Assembly: GCA_045590215.1 (NCBI GenBank)
Contig: JAZNQO010000013.1
Location: 62,001-126,000, forward strand
DNA from: RUG563 sp045590215
Lineage (GTDB): Bacteria > Bacillota > Clostridia > Christensenellales > Aristaeellaceae
Length of the DNA: 64,000 nucleotides
Direction: 5' to 3'
The notes below the pieces were generated by a model. It was not told the DNA's origin, ran no database searches, and saw only the letters and a list, made by a program, of their open reading frames with translations. This document shows positions 1 through 6,847 of this stretch, one piece after another (within the stretch, counting starts at the first letter, position 1; the number at the start of each line of letters is the position of its first letter). The position numbers and the translations under genes are program-made.

Positions 1-268
1 GATTGTGACCAATTTCGCTCAGGGATTCCTGTACATATTGCTGGGCCTGCCTGTCGGTGCTGGCCTTGAAAATGACACGAAGCACGCCACAGCCGGAAAT
101 GACGATGATGCAGGCCAAGGTAAGGTAAATAGCCAGCGTGGAAAGCAGGCTTTCTTTACGAAACAGCAGATTGCCCGATATTCTGCGGATGCGTTTGCTC
201 TTTTCGGGATCACCTGTGGAAGGAACGGCGGAAACCGCCTGCGGGGCATGCTTATTTTTCATGAACAT
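1..268 (-). CDS. N-terminal part of a membrane protein, possibly a sensor kinase or regulator (runs off left edge)
   Basis: Only the first 89 codons lie in the window; the gene continues beyond position 1. A basic cytoplasmic N-terminus (KSKRIRRISG, then LLFRKES) precedes one hydrophobic segment at about residues 44-64 (STLAIYLTLACIIVISG), followed by the start of an extracytoplasmic part. This layout fits the beginning of a sensor histidine kinase or a membrane-anchored AraC-type regulator, but no catalytic domain is visible, so function is unassigned. The ATG at 268 was chosen because AGGAG (276-280) sits seven bases upstream; an in-frame ATG at 262 is the alternative. Confidence 0.55.
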   Translation of the reverse strand, partial: MFMKNKHAPQAVSAVPSTGDPEKSKRIRRISGNLLFRKESLLSTLAIYLTLACIIVISGCGVLRVIFKASTDRQAQQYVQESLSEIGHN

Positions 269-316
269 AAAGAAGCTCCTGTTGAAATGCTTTTGTTTCT
301 TCAGACGTTTTTTTAA

Positions 317-602
317 TTAGACCTCATAGAAATCATCAAACTTGCCATAATCATTATCTTATTTCATCAAAAACATCAACTGGGTCACCACCCAGGCAAT
401 CATTCAGATCTTCATCCATACCATCTGCTACAGAGGTATCTCTACCCCAAAGAATCTCTGATACTCCATATCCGATGTGCTCTCCCTAATCTGATTTTCC
501 ATACTATCCTGTTGTACTGAAATCCAAGAACTTTCCATTTTCGTCATAATGATTGGCACTTCCAAACATACCGGGCATGCTCTTTATTCTTTTATCTCTC
601 AT
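317..602 (-). pseudogene. Decayed or recoded small repeat-type protein with two in-frame TAG codons
   Basis: From an ATG at 602, behind a GGGGG-type ribosome site, the frame reads MRDKRIKSMPGMFGSANHYD and continues ENGKFLDFSTTG. A TAG follows, then YGKSD, a second TAG, and about 43 further sensible codons to a TAA at 354. A shifted frame continues as DNDYGKFDDFYEV to 317. The GxFGS-NHYDENGK pattern resembles small Clostridial proteins built of repeated HYD-x-x-G-K units (from memory). A good promoter lies upstream. The stretch is more AT-rich than its neighbours. The likely reading is a pseudogene with two nonsense changes and a frameshift; UAG readthrough cannot be excluded. Confidence 0.5.
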
Positions 603-687
603 ATGACCCCCTCTCTTTACTATTTGTAAAATGTATAGGTACATCACGCTGGCTCTTGCTTGAACACAATCAAATTCACTTTATTCT

Positions 688-716
688 ATTTTATCAGAGT
701 GTGCATTACATTTCAA
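688..716 (-). promoter_or_regulatory. Sigma-A-type promoter of the decayed gene
   Basis: On the minus strand TTGAAA (711-716) and TAAAAT (688-693) are separated by exactly 17 bases. It faces the decayed gene starting at 602, with a leader of roughly 80 bases. Confidence 0.5.
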
Positions 717-740
717 TATAAATAATAAATGAAAAGTATC

Positions 741-822
741 TTATTGAGGCATCATCCCTGGCATAAGAACTGTCTCGAAATTATCCTGAAAACAGATTTT
801 TGAGCATTCAAGCCTTGTTCAT
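741..822 (-). pseudogene. Possible remnant of a very small gene
   Basis: A near-perfect ribosome site (AAAGGAGG, within 829-838) precedes ATG at 822, but the frame stops after four codons (MNKA). A shift of one base opens 22 codons (beginning ECSKICFQDNFETV) to a TAA at 741. I do not recognise the product. It could be a frameshifted small peptide gene or chance sequence behind a relic ribosome site. The rest of 603-840 holds only the promoter of the neighbouring decayed gene. Confidence 0.2.
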
Positions 823-926
823 TTTTACACCTCCTTTCATATTTCGTCATGCGTAAAAATGATATCTCAAGATTCCTGTATCAAATCAGTACAGATCAGG
901 ACAAACCCTTCAAAGCAATTTGGGTA

Positions 927-961
927 CAAAAAAACCCGGAAACCGTTGTGGTTTCTGGGTT
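927..961 (-). terminator. Terminator of the rplM-rpsI operon
   Basis: The arms 933-944 and 950-961 pair over 12 positions (with one G-U pair) around a short loop. Read on the minus strand they are followed by a run of Ts (927-934). It lies just past the rpsI stop. Confidence 0.8.
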
Positions 962-983
962 TTTGAGGTATTTGTTTGATAAA

Positions 984-1373
984 TCAGCGCTTGGAGAACT
1001 GGGGAGCACGACGAGCAGCCTTGAGACCGTACTTCTTGCGTTCCTTCATTCTGGGGTCACGGGTGAGGAAACCGGCTGCCTTCAGGGCAGGACGCAGTTC
1101 GGGGTTAGCCTTGCACAGGGCACGGCTGATACCGTGACGGATAGCACCGGCCTGACCAGACAGGCCGCCGCCGTTTACGTTCACCAGCACGTCAAAGCTG
1201 CCGCCCACATTGGTGAGCACGAGGGGCTGACGCACGGTCATCTTCAGGGTTTCCAAACCGAAATAGTTTTCGATATCGCGCTTGTTGACGATAATTTTGC
1301 CTTCACCGGGTACCAGACGTACACGGGCGACCGCCTTCTTGCGGCGGCCAACGGCGTTGAAATCATTAGCCAT
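984..1373 (-). CDS. rpsI: 30S ribosomal protein S9 (uS9)
   Basis: This 129-residue protein matches uS9 over its whole length: GRRKKAVARVRLVPGEG near the N-terminus, the YFGLETL region, the central NGGGLSGQAGAIRHGI motif and the basic C-terminal tail ending SKR that reaches toward the P-site tRNA. Length is normal (about 130). It follows rplM by 23 bases in the conserved L13-S9 operon and ends at a terminator. Expression should follow the rplM promoter and leader. Confidence 0.97.
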   Translation of the reverse strand: MANDFNAVGRRKKAVARVRLVPGEGKIIVNKRDIENYFGLETLKMTVRQPLVLTNVGGSFDVLVNVNGGGLSGQAGAIRHGISRALCKANPELRPALKAAGFLTRDPRMKERKKYGLKAARRAPQFSKR

Positions 1374-1396
1374 GATATATTGCTCCTTCCGCTAGC

Positions 1397-1831
1397 TTAC
1401 TTGATGAGTTCCAGCTTTTCGGGCTTCTGGGCAGCCTGTTCATGCTCGGGACCGGCATAAACACGCAGCTTGGTAGCCATCTGACGACCCAAAGGTCCCT
1501 TGGGCAGCATGCCGACGATGGCATGACGCACAGCGAATTCGGGCTTTTCAGCAATCAGCTTGCGGTACTTGGTTTCTTTCAAACCGCCCACATAACCGGA
1601 ATGATGATAGTAAATCTTCTGATCCAGCTTCTTGCCGGTCAAAACGATTTTGGAAGCATTGATGATGATCACGTGATCACCGGTATCCACATGGGGAGTA
1701 TAGATGGGCTTGTTCTTGCCACGCAGGATGTTGGCAACCTGGCTGGCCAGGCGGCCCAGCACCATGCCGTCTGCATCAACGACATACCACTTGCGCTCAA
1801 TGTTCTGCGCATTTGCCATAAAGGTATTCAA
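1397..1831 (-). CDS. rplM: 50S ribosomal protein L13 (uL13)
   Basis: This is a 144-residue L13. Family signatures include ERKWYVVDADGMVLGRLAS, the RGKNKPIYTPHVDTGD segment, VLTGKK, and GMLPKGPLGRQM followed by LRVYAGPEHEQAAQKP. The upstream frame is open without homology, and no ATG fits the homologous start; the TTG at 1831 lies eight bases after GGAGG and gives MNTFMANAQNIERKW, matching the Bacillus start. It is transcribed ahead of rpsI. A 5' leader of roughly 100 bases may host L13-type autoregulation (inferred from the family). Confidence 0.96.
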   Translation of the reverse strand: MNTFMANAQNIERKWYVVDADGMVLGRLASQVANILRGKNKPIYTPHVDTGDHVIIINASKIVLTGKKLDQKIYYHHSGYVGGLKETKYRKLIAEKPEFAVRHAIVGMLPKGPLGRQMATKLRVYAGPEHEQAAQKPEKLELIK

Positions 1832-1944
1832 GTGAATTTCCTCCTTGAAACGGTAAACTAAGTATTTTTTGCCTCCTGTGATGGTCAGCACATTTGGCGT
1901 GTAACAATAGTCCCGGGGCTAGCGGAGCCTATTGATGCCTGAAT

Positions 1945-1973
1945 ATGATACTAAAAATCCCTGTAATTGTCAA
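1945..1973 (-). promoter_or_regulatory. Promoter of rplM-rpsI
   Basis: On the minus strand TTGACA (1968-1973) is followed after 17 bases by TATCAT (1945-1950). The leader from about 1938 to the TTG start at 1831 is long enough for an L13 autoregulatory structure, but I did not establish a fold. Confidence 0.8.
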
Positions 1974-2108
1974 GGGGTTTTTCATAATTTCTTCATGATT
2001 TTTACAATATTTTGGCCGAAAGAGGGTGTCGATGCCCTATATTTTGTGAATGCGGAGAAATTCTTTCCCTTTTAACTGTGTTTTTGGCCTTATTTTGCAA
2101 AAAATGGC

Positions 2109-2137
2109 TTGTATTTTGCCGTTTTTTCTGTTACAAT
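2109..2137 (+). promoter_or_regulatory. Promoter of the EF-G-like gene
   Basis: TTGTAT (2109-2114) and TACAAT (2132-2137) are spaced by 17 bases, about 70 bases upstream of the start codon. Between here and the divergent rplM promoter (1974-2108) I see only T-rich noncoding sequence. Confidence 0.6.
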
Positions 2138-2206
2138 AATTGTTGCGTGTGATTAAACTTGTGTTGATCATATTAAGAAAATTATCTTATACAGGGGGAA
2201 CCAACT

Positions 2207-4288
2207 ATGGCAGACTTTACGACCGAAAACATCCGTAATCTCGCCTTGATCGGCCACGGCTCCGAAGGCAAGACCACTTTGACGGAAGCTATGCTTTACG
2301 CCGCCGGTCATGTAGACCGTCAGGGCAAAGTGGAAGACGGCTCCGCTACCTGCGACTTTGATCCTGAAGAAGTAAAGCGTGGCATTTCCATCAGCGCAGC
2401 TGTTGCTCCCATTGAATGGAAGGGCACCAAGATCAACGTCATCGACGTTCCCGGTTACTTCGATTTCATCGGTGAAATGGCCGGTGCGCTGCGTGTGGTG
2501 AAAACTGCCGGTATCGTTGTGGGCTCCGTCAGCGGCCTCACCGTTGGTGCAGAAAAGGCTTGGGCTAATTCCGTGAAGAACAACGTTTGCCGCATGTTCA
2601 TCGTTAATCGCATGGACGCTGAAAACGCCAACTATCAGAAAGTGGTGGAACAGCTGCGGGATAAGTTTGGCACGTCCGTTGTGCCCATGCTGCTGCCCAT
2701 CGGCGCAGGTGCTTCCTTCAAGGGTGTTGTGAACGTGCTGGAAAACAAGGCTTTTGAAGGCACCGGCAAGGGCTTGAAAGAAATTCCCGTGCCTGCCGAT
2801 ATGGCTGGTGAAATCGCCACCGCCATGGAAGAAATCACCGAAGCCGCTGCCGGCGCAGATGATGAACTGATGATGAAGTATCTGGAAGGCGAAGAGCTGA
2901 CCCACGACGAAATCCTCTACGGTTTCCGTGAAGGCATGCAGTCCGGTGCCATCGTGCCTGTTGTGGCCGTTTCCGCCACCACCGGCATCGGTGTTGCAAA
3001 GCTGCTGGACACCATCAGCGTCTATCTGCCTTCTCCCAAGGGCAGCAAGATGGAAGGCGTCAATCCGAAGACTGGCGACAAGGTCGTCCGCACCTGCGAT
3101 AACGCTGAACCCTTCTCCGCTTTCGTTTACAAGACCATTGCTGACCCCTTCGTAGGCAAGCTGAGCCTGTTCAAAGTGTGCTCCGGCACCATCACCCCTG
3201 CCACCGCTCTGTATAATGCCACCGCTGAAAAGGCTGAAAAGGCCGGCGGTCTGTTCATTATGCGCGGCAAGAAGCAGCAGAACGCCACCCAGCTGAACGC
3301 CGGCGATCTTGGCGCACTGTCCAAGCTGCAGTACACCAACTCCGGTGATACCCTGTGCGATGCTGCCAACCCCGTCAAGTACGCTCCCATTGATTTCCCC
3401 GCTGCCTGCATTTCCAAGGCCATCTCCGCTGCCAAGCAGGGCGAAGAAGATAAGGTGTTCTCCGGTCTGGCTCGTCTGCAGGAAGAAGATCCTTCCATCA
3501 AGGTGGAAAAGAACGTGGAAACCACCGAAACCTTGGTTTCTGGTCAGGGCGAACTGCATCTGGACATCATCCGCAACAAGCTGGCTTCCAAGTTCGGTGC
3601 TCAGGCTAACCTGAACGATCCCAAGATTCCCTATCGTGAAACCATCCGTAAGAAGGTTTCCTGCCAGGGCCGTCACAAGAAGCAGTCCGGTGGTCACGGC
3701 CAGTTCGGCGATGTGTGGATCGAATTCTCTCCCATTGGCGATACCAATATCGACTTTGAATTTGAAGATGCCGTGGTGGGCGGTGCCGTGCCGCGCAACT
3801 TCATCCCCTCTGTTGAAAAGGGCCTGCGTGAAAACATCCGCAAGGGCGTTCTGGCCGGCTATCCCATGGTGGGCCTGCATGCCAAGCTGTATGATGGTTC
3901 TTACCACGCTGTTGACTCTTCCGAAATGGCCTTCAAGACCGCTGCCCGTATTGCCTACAAGAAGGGCTGCATGGACGCCAGCCCCGTGCTGCTGGAGCCC
4001 ATCATGCACGTGGAAGTGTTCGTTCCCGATGAATACATGGGCGACGTTATGGGCGACATGAACAAGCGTCGTGGCCGCATCATGGGCATGGATCCCATCG
4101 ACGGCCTCCAGCGCGTTACCGCCGAAGCTCCCATGGGCGAAATGTTCAAGTATGCCACTGACCTGCGCTCCATGACCCAGGCCCGCGGCTCCTTCACCAT
4201 GAGCTTTGAACGCTACGAAGAAATGCCTGCCGATGCTGCCAAGAAGATCATCGAAAACGCCCAGAAGGACGAGGACGAAGAAGAATAA
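2207..4288 (+). CDS. EF-G-like translation GTPase (EF-G paralogue with divergent G motifs)
   Basis: This 693-residue protein has the full EF-G layout: GTPase domain, domain II, III, a domain IV containing GRHKKQSGGHGQFGDVWIEF, and V. The GTPase motifs are unusual: the P-loop is GHGSEGKTTL rather than AHIDAGKTT, switch II is DVPGYFDF rather than DTPGHVDF, and the base-recognition motif is NRMD rather than NKMD. The P-loop still has GKT, so GTP binding is expected. Such divergence is typical of second EF-G copies in Firmicutes, whose role is less clear than that of FusA. The gene stands alone, not with rpsL-rpsG-tuf. It has its own promoter and terminator and ends in an acidic tail. Confidence 0.88.
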   Translation: MADFTTENIRNLALIGHGSEGKTTLTEAMLYAAGHVDRQGKVEDGSATCDFDPEEVKRGISISAAVAPIEWKGTKINVIDVPGYFDFIGEMAGALRVVKTAGIVVGSVSGLTVGAEKAWANSVKNNVCRMFIVNRMDAENANYQKVVEQLRDKFGTSVVPMLLPIGAGASFKGVVNVLENKAFEGTGKGLKEIPVPADMAGEIATAMEEITEAAAGADDELMMKYLEGEELTHDEILYGFREGMQSGAIVPVVAVSATTGIGVAKLLDTISVYLPSPKGSKMEGVNPKTGDKVVRTCDNAEPFSAFVYKTIADPFVGKLSLFKVCSGTITPATALYNATAEKAEKAGGLFIMRGKKQQNATQLNAGDLGALSKLQYTNSGDTLCDAANPVKYAPIDFPAACISKAISAAKQGEEDKVFSGLARLQEEDPSIKVEKNVETTETLVSGQGELHLDIIRNKLASKFGAQANLNDPKIPYRETIRKKVSCQGRHKKQSGGHGQFGDVWIEFSPIGDTNIDFEFEDAVVGGAVPRNFIPSVEKGLRENIRKGVLAGYPMVGLHAKLYDGSYHAVDSSEMAFKTAARIAYKKGCMDASPVLLEPIMHVEVFVPDEYMGDVMGDMNKRRGRIMGMDPIDGLQRVTAEAPMGEMFKYATDLRSMTQARGSFTMSFERYEEMPADAAKKIIENAQKDEDEEE

Positions 4289-4312
4289 TGTTTTCTCTTG
4301 CATTTGCAAGGC

Positions 4313-4346
4313 AAAGGCTGTCTCCTTTAGGAGGCAGCCTTTTTTG
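4313..4346 (+). terminator. Terminator after the EF-G-like gene
   Basis: A 13-base arm (4313-4325) pairs with 4330-4341 around a TTTA loop and is followed by six Ts. Confidence 0.85.
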
Positions 4347-4354
4347 TATAAAAA

Positions 4355-4394
4355 AGCCTTTCCCTTTTGACCAAGATGGCGAAGGGGAAAGGCT
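4355..4394 (-). terminator. Second inverted repeat, terminator-like on the minus strand
   Basis: AGCCTTTCCC (4355-4364) pairs with GGGAAAGGCT (4385-4394). Read on the minus strand it is followed by TTTTT, so it may protect against antisense transcription. No minus-strand gene ends here. Confidence 0.45.
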
Positions 4395-4528
4395 CAAGAG
4401 AAAAATGACAAAAAACGCCGAAAACTTTTATTTTGCATCTCGAGAATTTGCAAAAATGCACCCTTTGCCCCCGCAGGCATAGGATGATATTGCAGCAGGA
4501 AAAATTGCTGCAAATGGAGGATTGAAAA

Positions 4529-5548
4529 ATGGATCGATTCAGCTATTTTATGGGTAAAAACTATGGCCGGGAAACGGGATGCAATGCCTGTCCGCAGCCT
4601 GTGCCTTTTGTGCCGGTTATTCCTGAGGCGTGTGCCAATACAAGGTGCAACACCTGCGGCCAGTGTCCCTGCTGCTGCCATCAGGAGAACGAGGCGTATG
4701 ATTGTGGCACGGCTGCCTGTCAGGGTCCCGTTGGCCCCCGTGGCCCCCAGGGTGCACAGGGACCGCAGGGTTTGCCCGGCCCTCAAGGCCCCCAAGGCCC
4801 CCAAGGCCCCATGGGCGAAACGGGAGCCAGAGGGCCGCAGGGCCCGGCTGGCCCCCAGGGCTTACAGGGCATTCAGGGTGAAATCGGCCCCCAGGGTGAA
4901 GTGGGTCCCCAGGGCTTGCAAGGGCCTGCCGGCCCGGCAGGTGCGACCGGTGCGACGGGTGCCACAGGCCCCCAAGGCCCCCAGGGCGAAGCTGGCCCCC
5001 AGGGTCCCATCGGGCCGCAAGGCCCTCAAGGCCCCCAAGGCGCAACGGGTGCTACAGGTGCGACAGGTGCCACGGGTGCTACCGGCCCCCAAGGCCCCCA
5101 GGGTGAACCGGGCCCGGCAGGCGGAGTACTGGGCTATGGTGATTTCTATGCGCTGATGCCCGGCGATAATACAGAACCCATTGCCGCCGGGGAAGACGTG
5201 GCCTTCCCTGAAGACGGCGCAACCAGCGCAGGCAGTATCGAAAGAACCGGCGATACCACCTTCCAGCTTTCCGATATCGGCACATATCTTGTCTTGTTCC
5301 AGGCAAGCGTGGATGAAGCAGGTCAGCTGGTGCTGACGCTGAATGATACGGAAATTCCCAGCACTGTGGTGGGACGGGCGACGGGCACAAACCAAATAAC
5401 AGGTATGGCCATCGTGCAGACGACCACAGCCGACAGCATCCTGACCGTGCGCAATCCTTTGGGCACAGCAAACGCCCTGACTCTGACCCCTTCTGCTGGT
5501 GGAACAGACCCCGTTTCGGCACATCTGACCATCGTGCAGCTGGCATAA
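4529..5548 (+). CDS. Collagen-like protein with Cys-rich head and BclA-like tail
   Basis: The 339-residue protein has three parts. Residues 1-65 are rich in cysteine and proline (11 Cys, including a CPCCC cluster). Residues 66 to about 197 are 44 uninterrupted Gly-X-Y triplets, mostly GPQ and GAT. The last about 140 residues form a beta-rich domain (GYGDFYALMPGD onward, ending HLTIVQLA) resembling the trimerising C-terminal domain of BclA-type spore glycoproteins. There is no signal peptide or LPXTG motif, as expected for spore-coat or exosporium collagens. The Cys head may cross-link the protein (inference). GGAGG lies upstream of the ATG. No neighbouring spore gene confirms a spore role. 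Confidence 0.85.
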   Translation: MDRFSYFMGKNYGRETGCNACPQPVPFVPVIPEACANTRCNTCGQCPCCCHQENEAYDCGTAACQGPVGPRGPQGAQGPQGLPGPQGPQGPQGPMGETGARGPQGPAGPQGLQGIQGEIGPQGEVGPQGLQGPAGPAGATGATGATGPQGPQGEAGPQGPIGPQGPQGPQGATGATGATGATGATGPQGPQGEPGPAGGVLGYGDFYALMPGDNTEPIAAGEDVAFPEDGATSAGSIERTGDTTFQLSDIGTYLVLFQASVDEAGQLVLTLNDTEIPSTVVGRATGTNQITGMAIVQTTTADSILTVRNPLGTANALTLTPSAGGTDPVSAHLTIVQLA

Positions 5549-5561
5549 CTGAAGAAATTTT

Positions 5562-5807
5562 GCCGTCCGAAAGGGCGGCACTGGGTGTCAAAAAAGTATT
5601 TTTGACACCCAGCGATTGAAAATCAGCTGAAGCTGTTTTTCAATCGGAGCATCACATTTACTGTAAAAATGGGTTCCCAGCACCTTACAGGATGCTGAGA
5701 ACCCTATTTTTACGGACGTAAATTGATATAGGAAGTGCCATAGGCACTCCTCGGGGCGGCAAAGCCACCCCTGCGGATTGAACATGAAGGGGCTGCGGCC
5801 CCTTCAT
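5562..5807. repeat. Cluster of seven consecutive inverted repeats in an intergenic region
   Basis: Seven hairpins follow one another. (1) 5562-5579: 7 bp with a GAAA loop, serving as terminator of the collagen gene. (2) 5581-5612: perfect 14 bp with an AGTA loop. (3) 5614-5645: about 14 bp. (4) 5663-5713: about 19 bp plus an inner stem. (5) 5731-5750: about 8 bp. (6) 5753-5771: 7 of 8 bp. (7) 5784-5807: perfect 10 bp with a TGCG loop. No gene is visible on either strand of 5549-5974. The rest to 5974 holds only a small TCC-GAAA-GGA repeat (about 5840) and the SDR leader. It could be a mobile palindromic element or a processed structured RNA; identity unknown. Confidence 0.7.
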
Positions 5808-5974
5808 ACATCCCCGGAAGTTTTGTTGTCAGTTTGCGTCATCCGAAAGGACGGCTTTTTCATTGGACACGAATTGGCACACGGAAATGCAAAAATGGGC
5901 TTGTTTTTTAGTATCTGTTCCTTCATAATAGAGATATCGAAAACAGAAAATCCATCAATGGGGAGGGAAAACAG

Positions 5975-6691
5975 ATGAAGCAATATGTTTTGGTTACAGG
6001 CACAGGGCGTCCCATGGCGTTGGGGTTTAATTTTGTTTTGCGGTATCTGGAGCAGGGAGCGGACGTGATTGCCACGGTGCGCAAGCCCTCGGAAGGCTTG
6101 GAAAAGCTGAAGGAAAAATACCCGGAGACGCTGCATGTGCTGCAAATGGACGTGGGGAGCACGGAATCGGTGCAGAAGGCGTATGAAGAAGCGGCGAAAT
6201 TGGTGCCTTGCCTTGACACCATCATCAATAACGCCGTGACCACATCGCCCGACACTGCCAAGGAACTGGAAGAATTTAATCTGGACGATATTCCGGCGGT
6301 TGTCAATGTGGATGCAGTGGGGCCGCTGCGAGTGGTGAAGGCCTTTATGCTGCTGATGAAAAAGAGTGAGATTCCGGCACTGATTGTGAACATTTCTTCC
6401 GAAGCCGGAAGCATCGGCAAGTGCTATCGCTCCTATTATCTGGACTATGGCATGGCCAAGGCCGGCATGAATATGTCCACCAAAACCCTGCACAACAAAT
6501 TCAAGGATGATCCTATGATGAACATCATCTGCGTGCATCCCGGCTGGATGCACACAAACGATGGCAACGCCAAGGCTCCCTTTGAGCCCTACGACCATGC
6601 CGAAACCATGCGGTTGATGTTTGAAAAGAAGCGCACAGATAAGGAAGGCCCCATTTTTGTCACTTGGGCCGGGGAAGAATATCCGTGGTAA
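5975..6691 (+). CDS. Short-chain dehydrogenase/reductase family protein
   Basis: A 238-residue Rossmann-fold oxidoreductase of classical SDR size. The nucleotide-binding motif is TGTGRPMALGF, a variant of TGxxxGIG. Also present are NNA (residues about 86-88), the active-site serine in NISSEAGS and the catalytic pair in YGMAK. CVHPGWMHT after the active site is the usual cofactor loop. The substrate cannot be inferred. GGGAGGG precedes the ATG. It is a single-gene unit bounded by the hairpin cluster upstream and a strong terminator downstream. Confidence 0.88.
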   Translation: MKQYVLVTGTGRPMALGFNFVLRYLEQGADVIATVRKPSEGLEKLKEKYPETLHVLQMDVGSTESVQKAYEEAAKLVPCLDTIINNAVTTSPDTAKELEEFNLDDIPAVVNVDAVGPLRVVKAFMLLMKKSEIPALIVNISSEAGSIGKCYRSYYLDYGMAKAGMNMSTKTLHNKFKDDPMMNIICVHPGWMHTNDGNAKAPFEPYDHAETMRLMFEKKRTDKEGPIFVTWAGEEYPW

Positions 6692-6707
6692 AATGGCTGC
6701 AAGCTGT

Positions 6708-6744
6708 CCGGGCTGTCATGAGGAATGGCAGCCCGGTTCTTTTT
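6708..6744 (+). terminator. Terminator after the SDR gene
   Basis: An 11-base GC-rich arm (6708-6718) pairs with 6726-6736, followed by a T-rich tail. Confidence 0.85.
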
Positions 6745-6780
6745 AAATTGTAAATACGTGTTTTAATTATTACAAAATTA

Positions 6781-6809
6781 TTGCGTATTTGGTGAATATA
6801 TGTTAAAAT
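6781..6809 (+). promoter_or_regulatory. Promoter of the motor-dipeptidase operon
   Basis: TTGCGT (6781-6786), a 17-base spacer and TAAAAT (6804-6809). It overlaps the ATG at 6800, so that codon would lie upstream of the transcript start. This moves the real start of the first gene downstream. Confidence 0.65.
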
Positions 6810-6847
6810 TAGAAAAGATATACCATCATGAGGGGAGCGTGGCTCAC

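Noticed and set aside
849..1460. 203-codon plus-strand frame over rpsI
   Set aside because: Antisense shadow of rpsI and its terminator.
2168..4309. 713-codon open frame antisense to the EF-G-like gene
   Set aside because: It is a frame shadow of a highly biased coding gene, with His/Gly/Ala-rich composition, no ribosome site and no recognisable domain.
4730..5120. Possible CRISPR-like direct repeats
   Set aside because: The repeats are short, contiguous and in frame with Gly-X-Y triplets; there are no unique spacers and no cas genes.
4563..5591. Several open frames on both strands over the collagen repeat
   Set aside because: They are produced by the repetitive Gly-X-Y DNA; only the 4529-5548 frame has a ribosome site and meaningful ends.
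5804..6598. 264-codon minus-strand frame opposite the SDR gene
   Set aside because: Shadow frame with His-rich composition; no ribosome site, and it covers the SDR promoter region.
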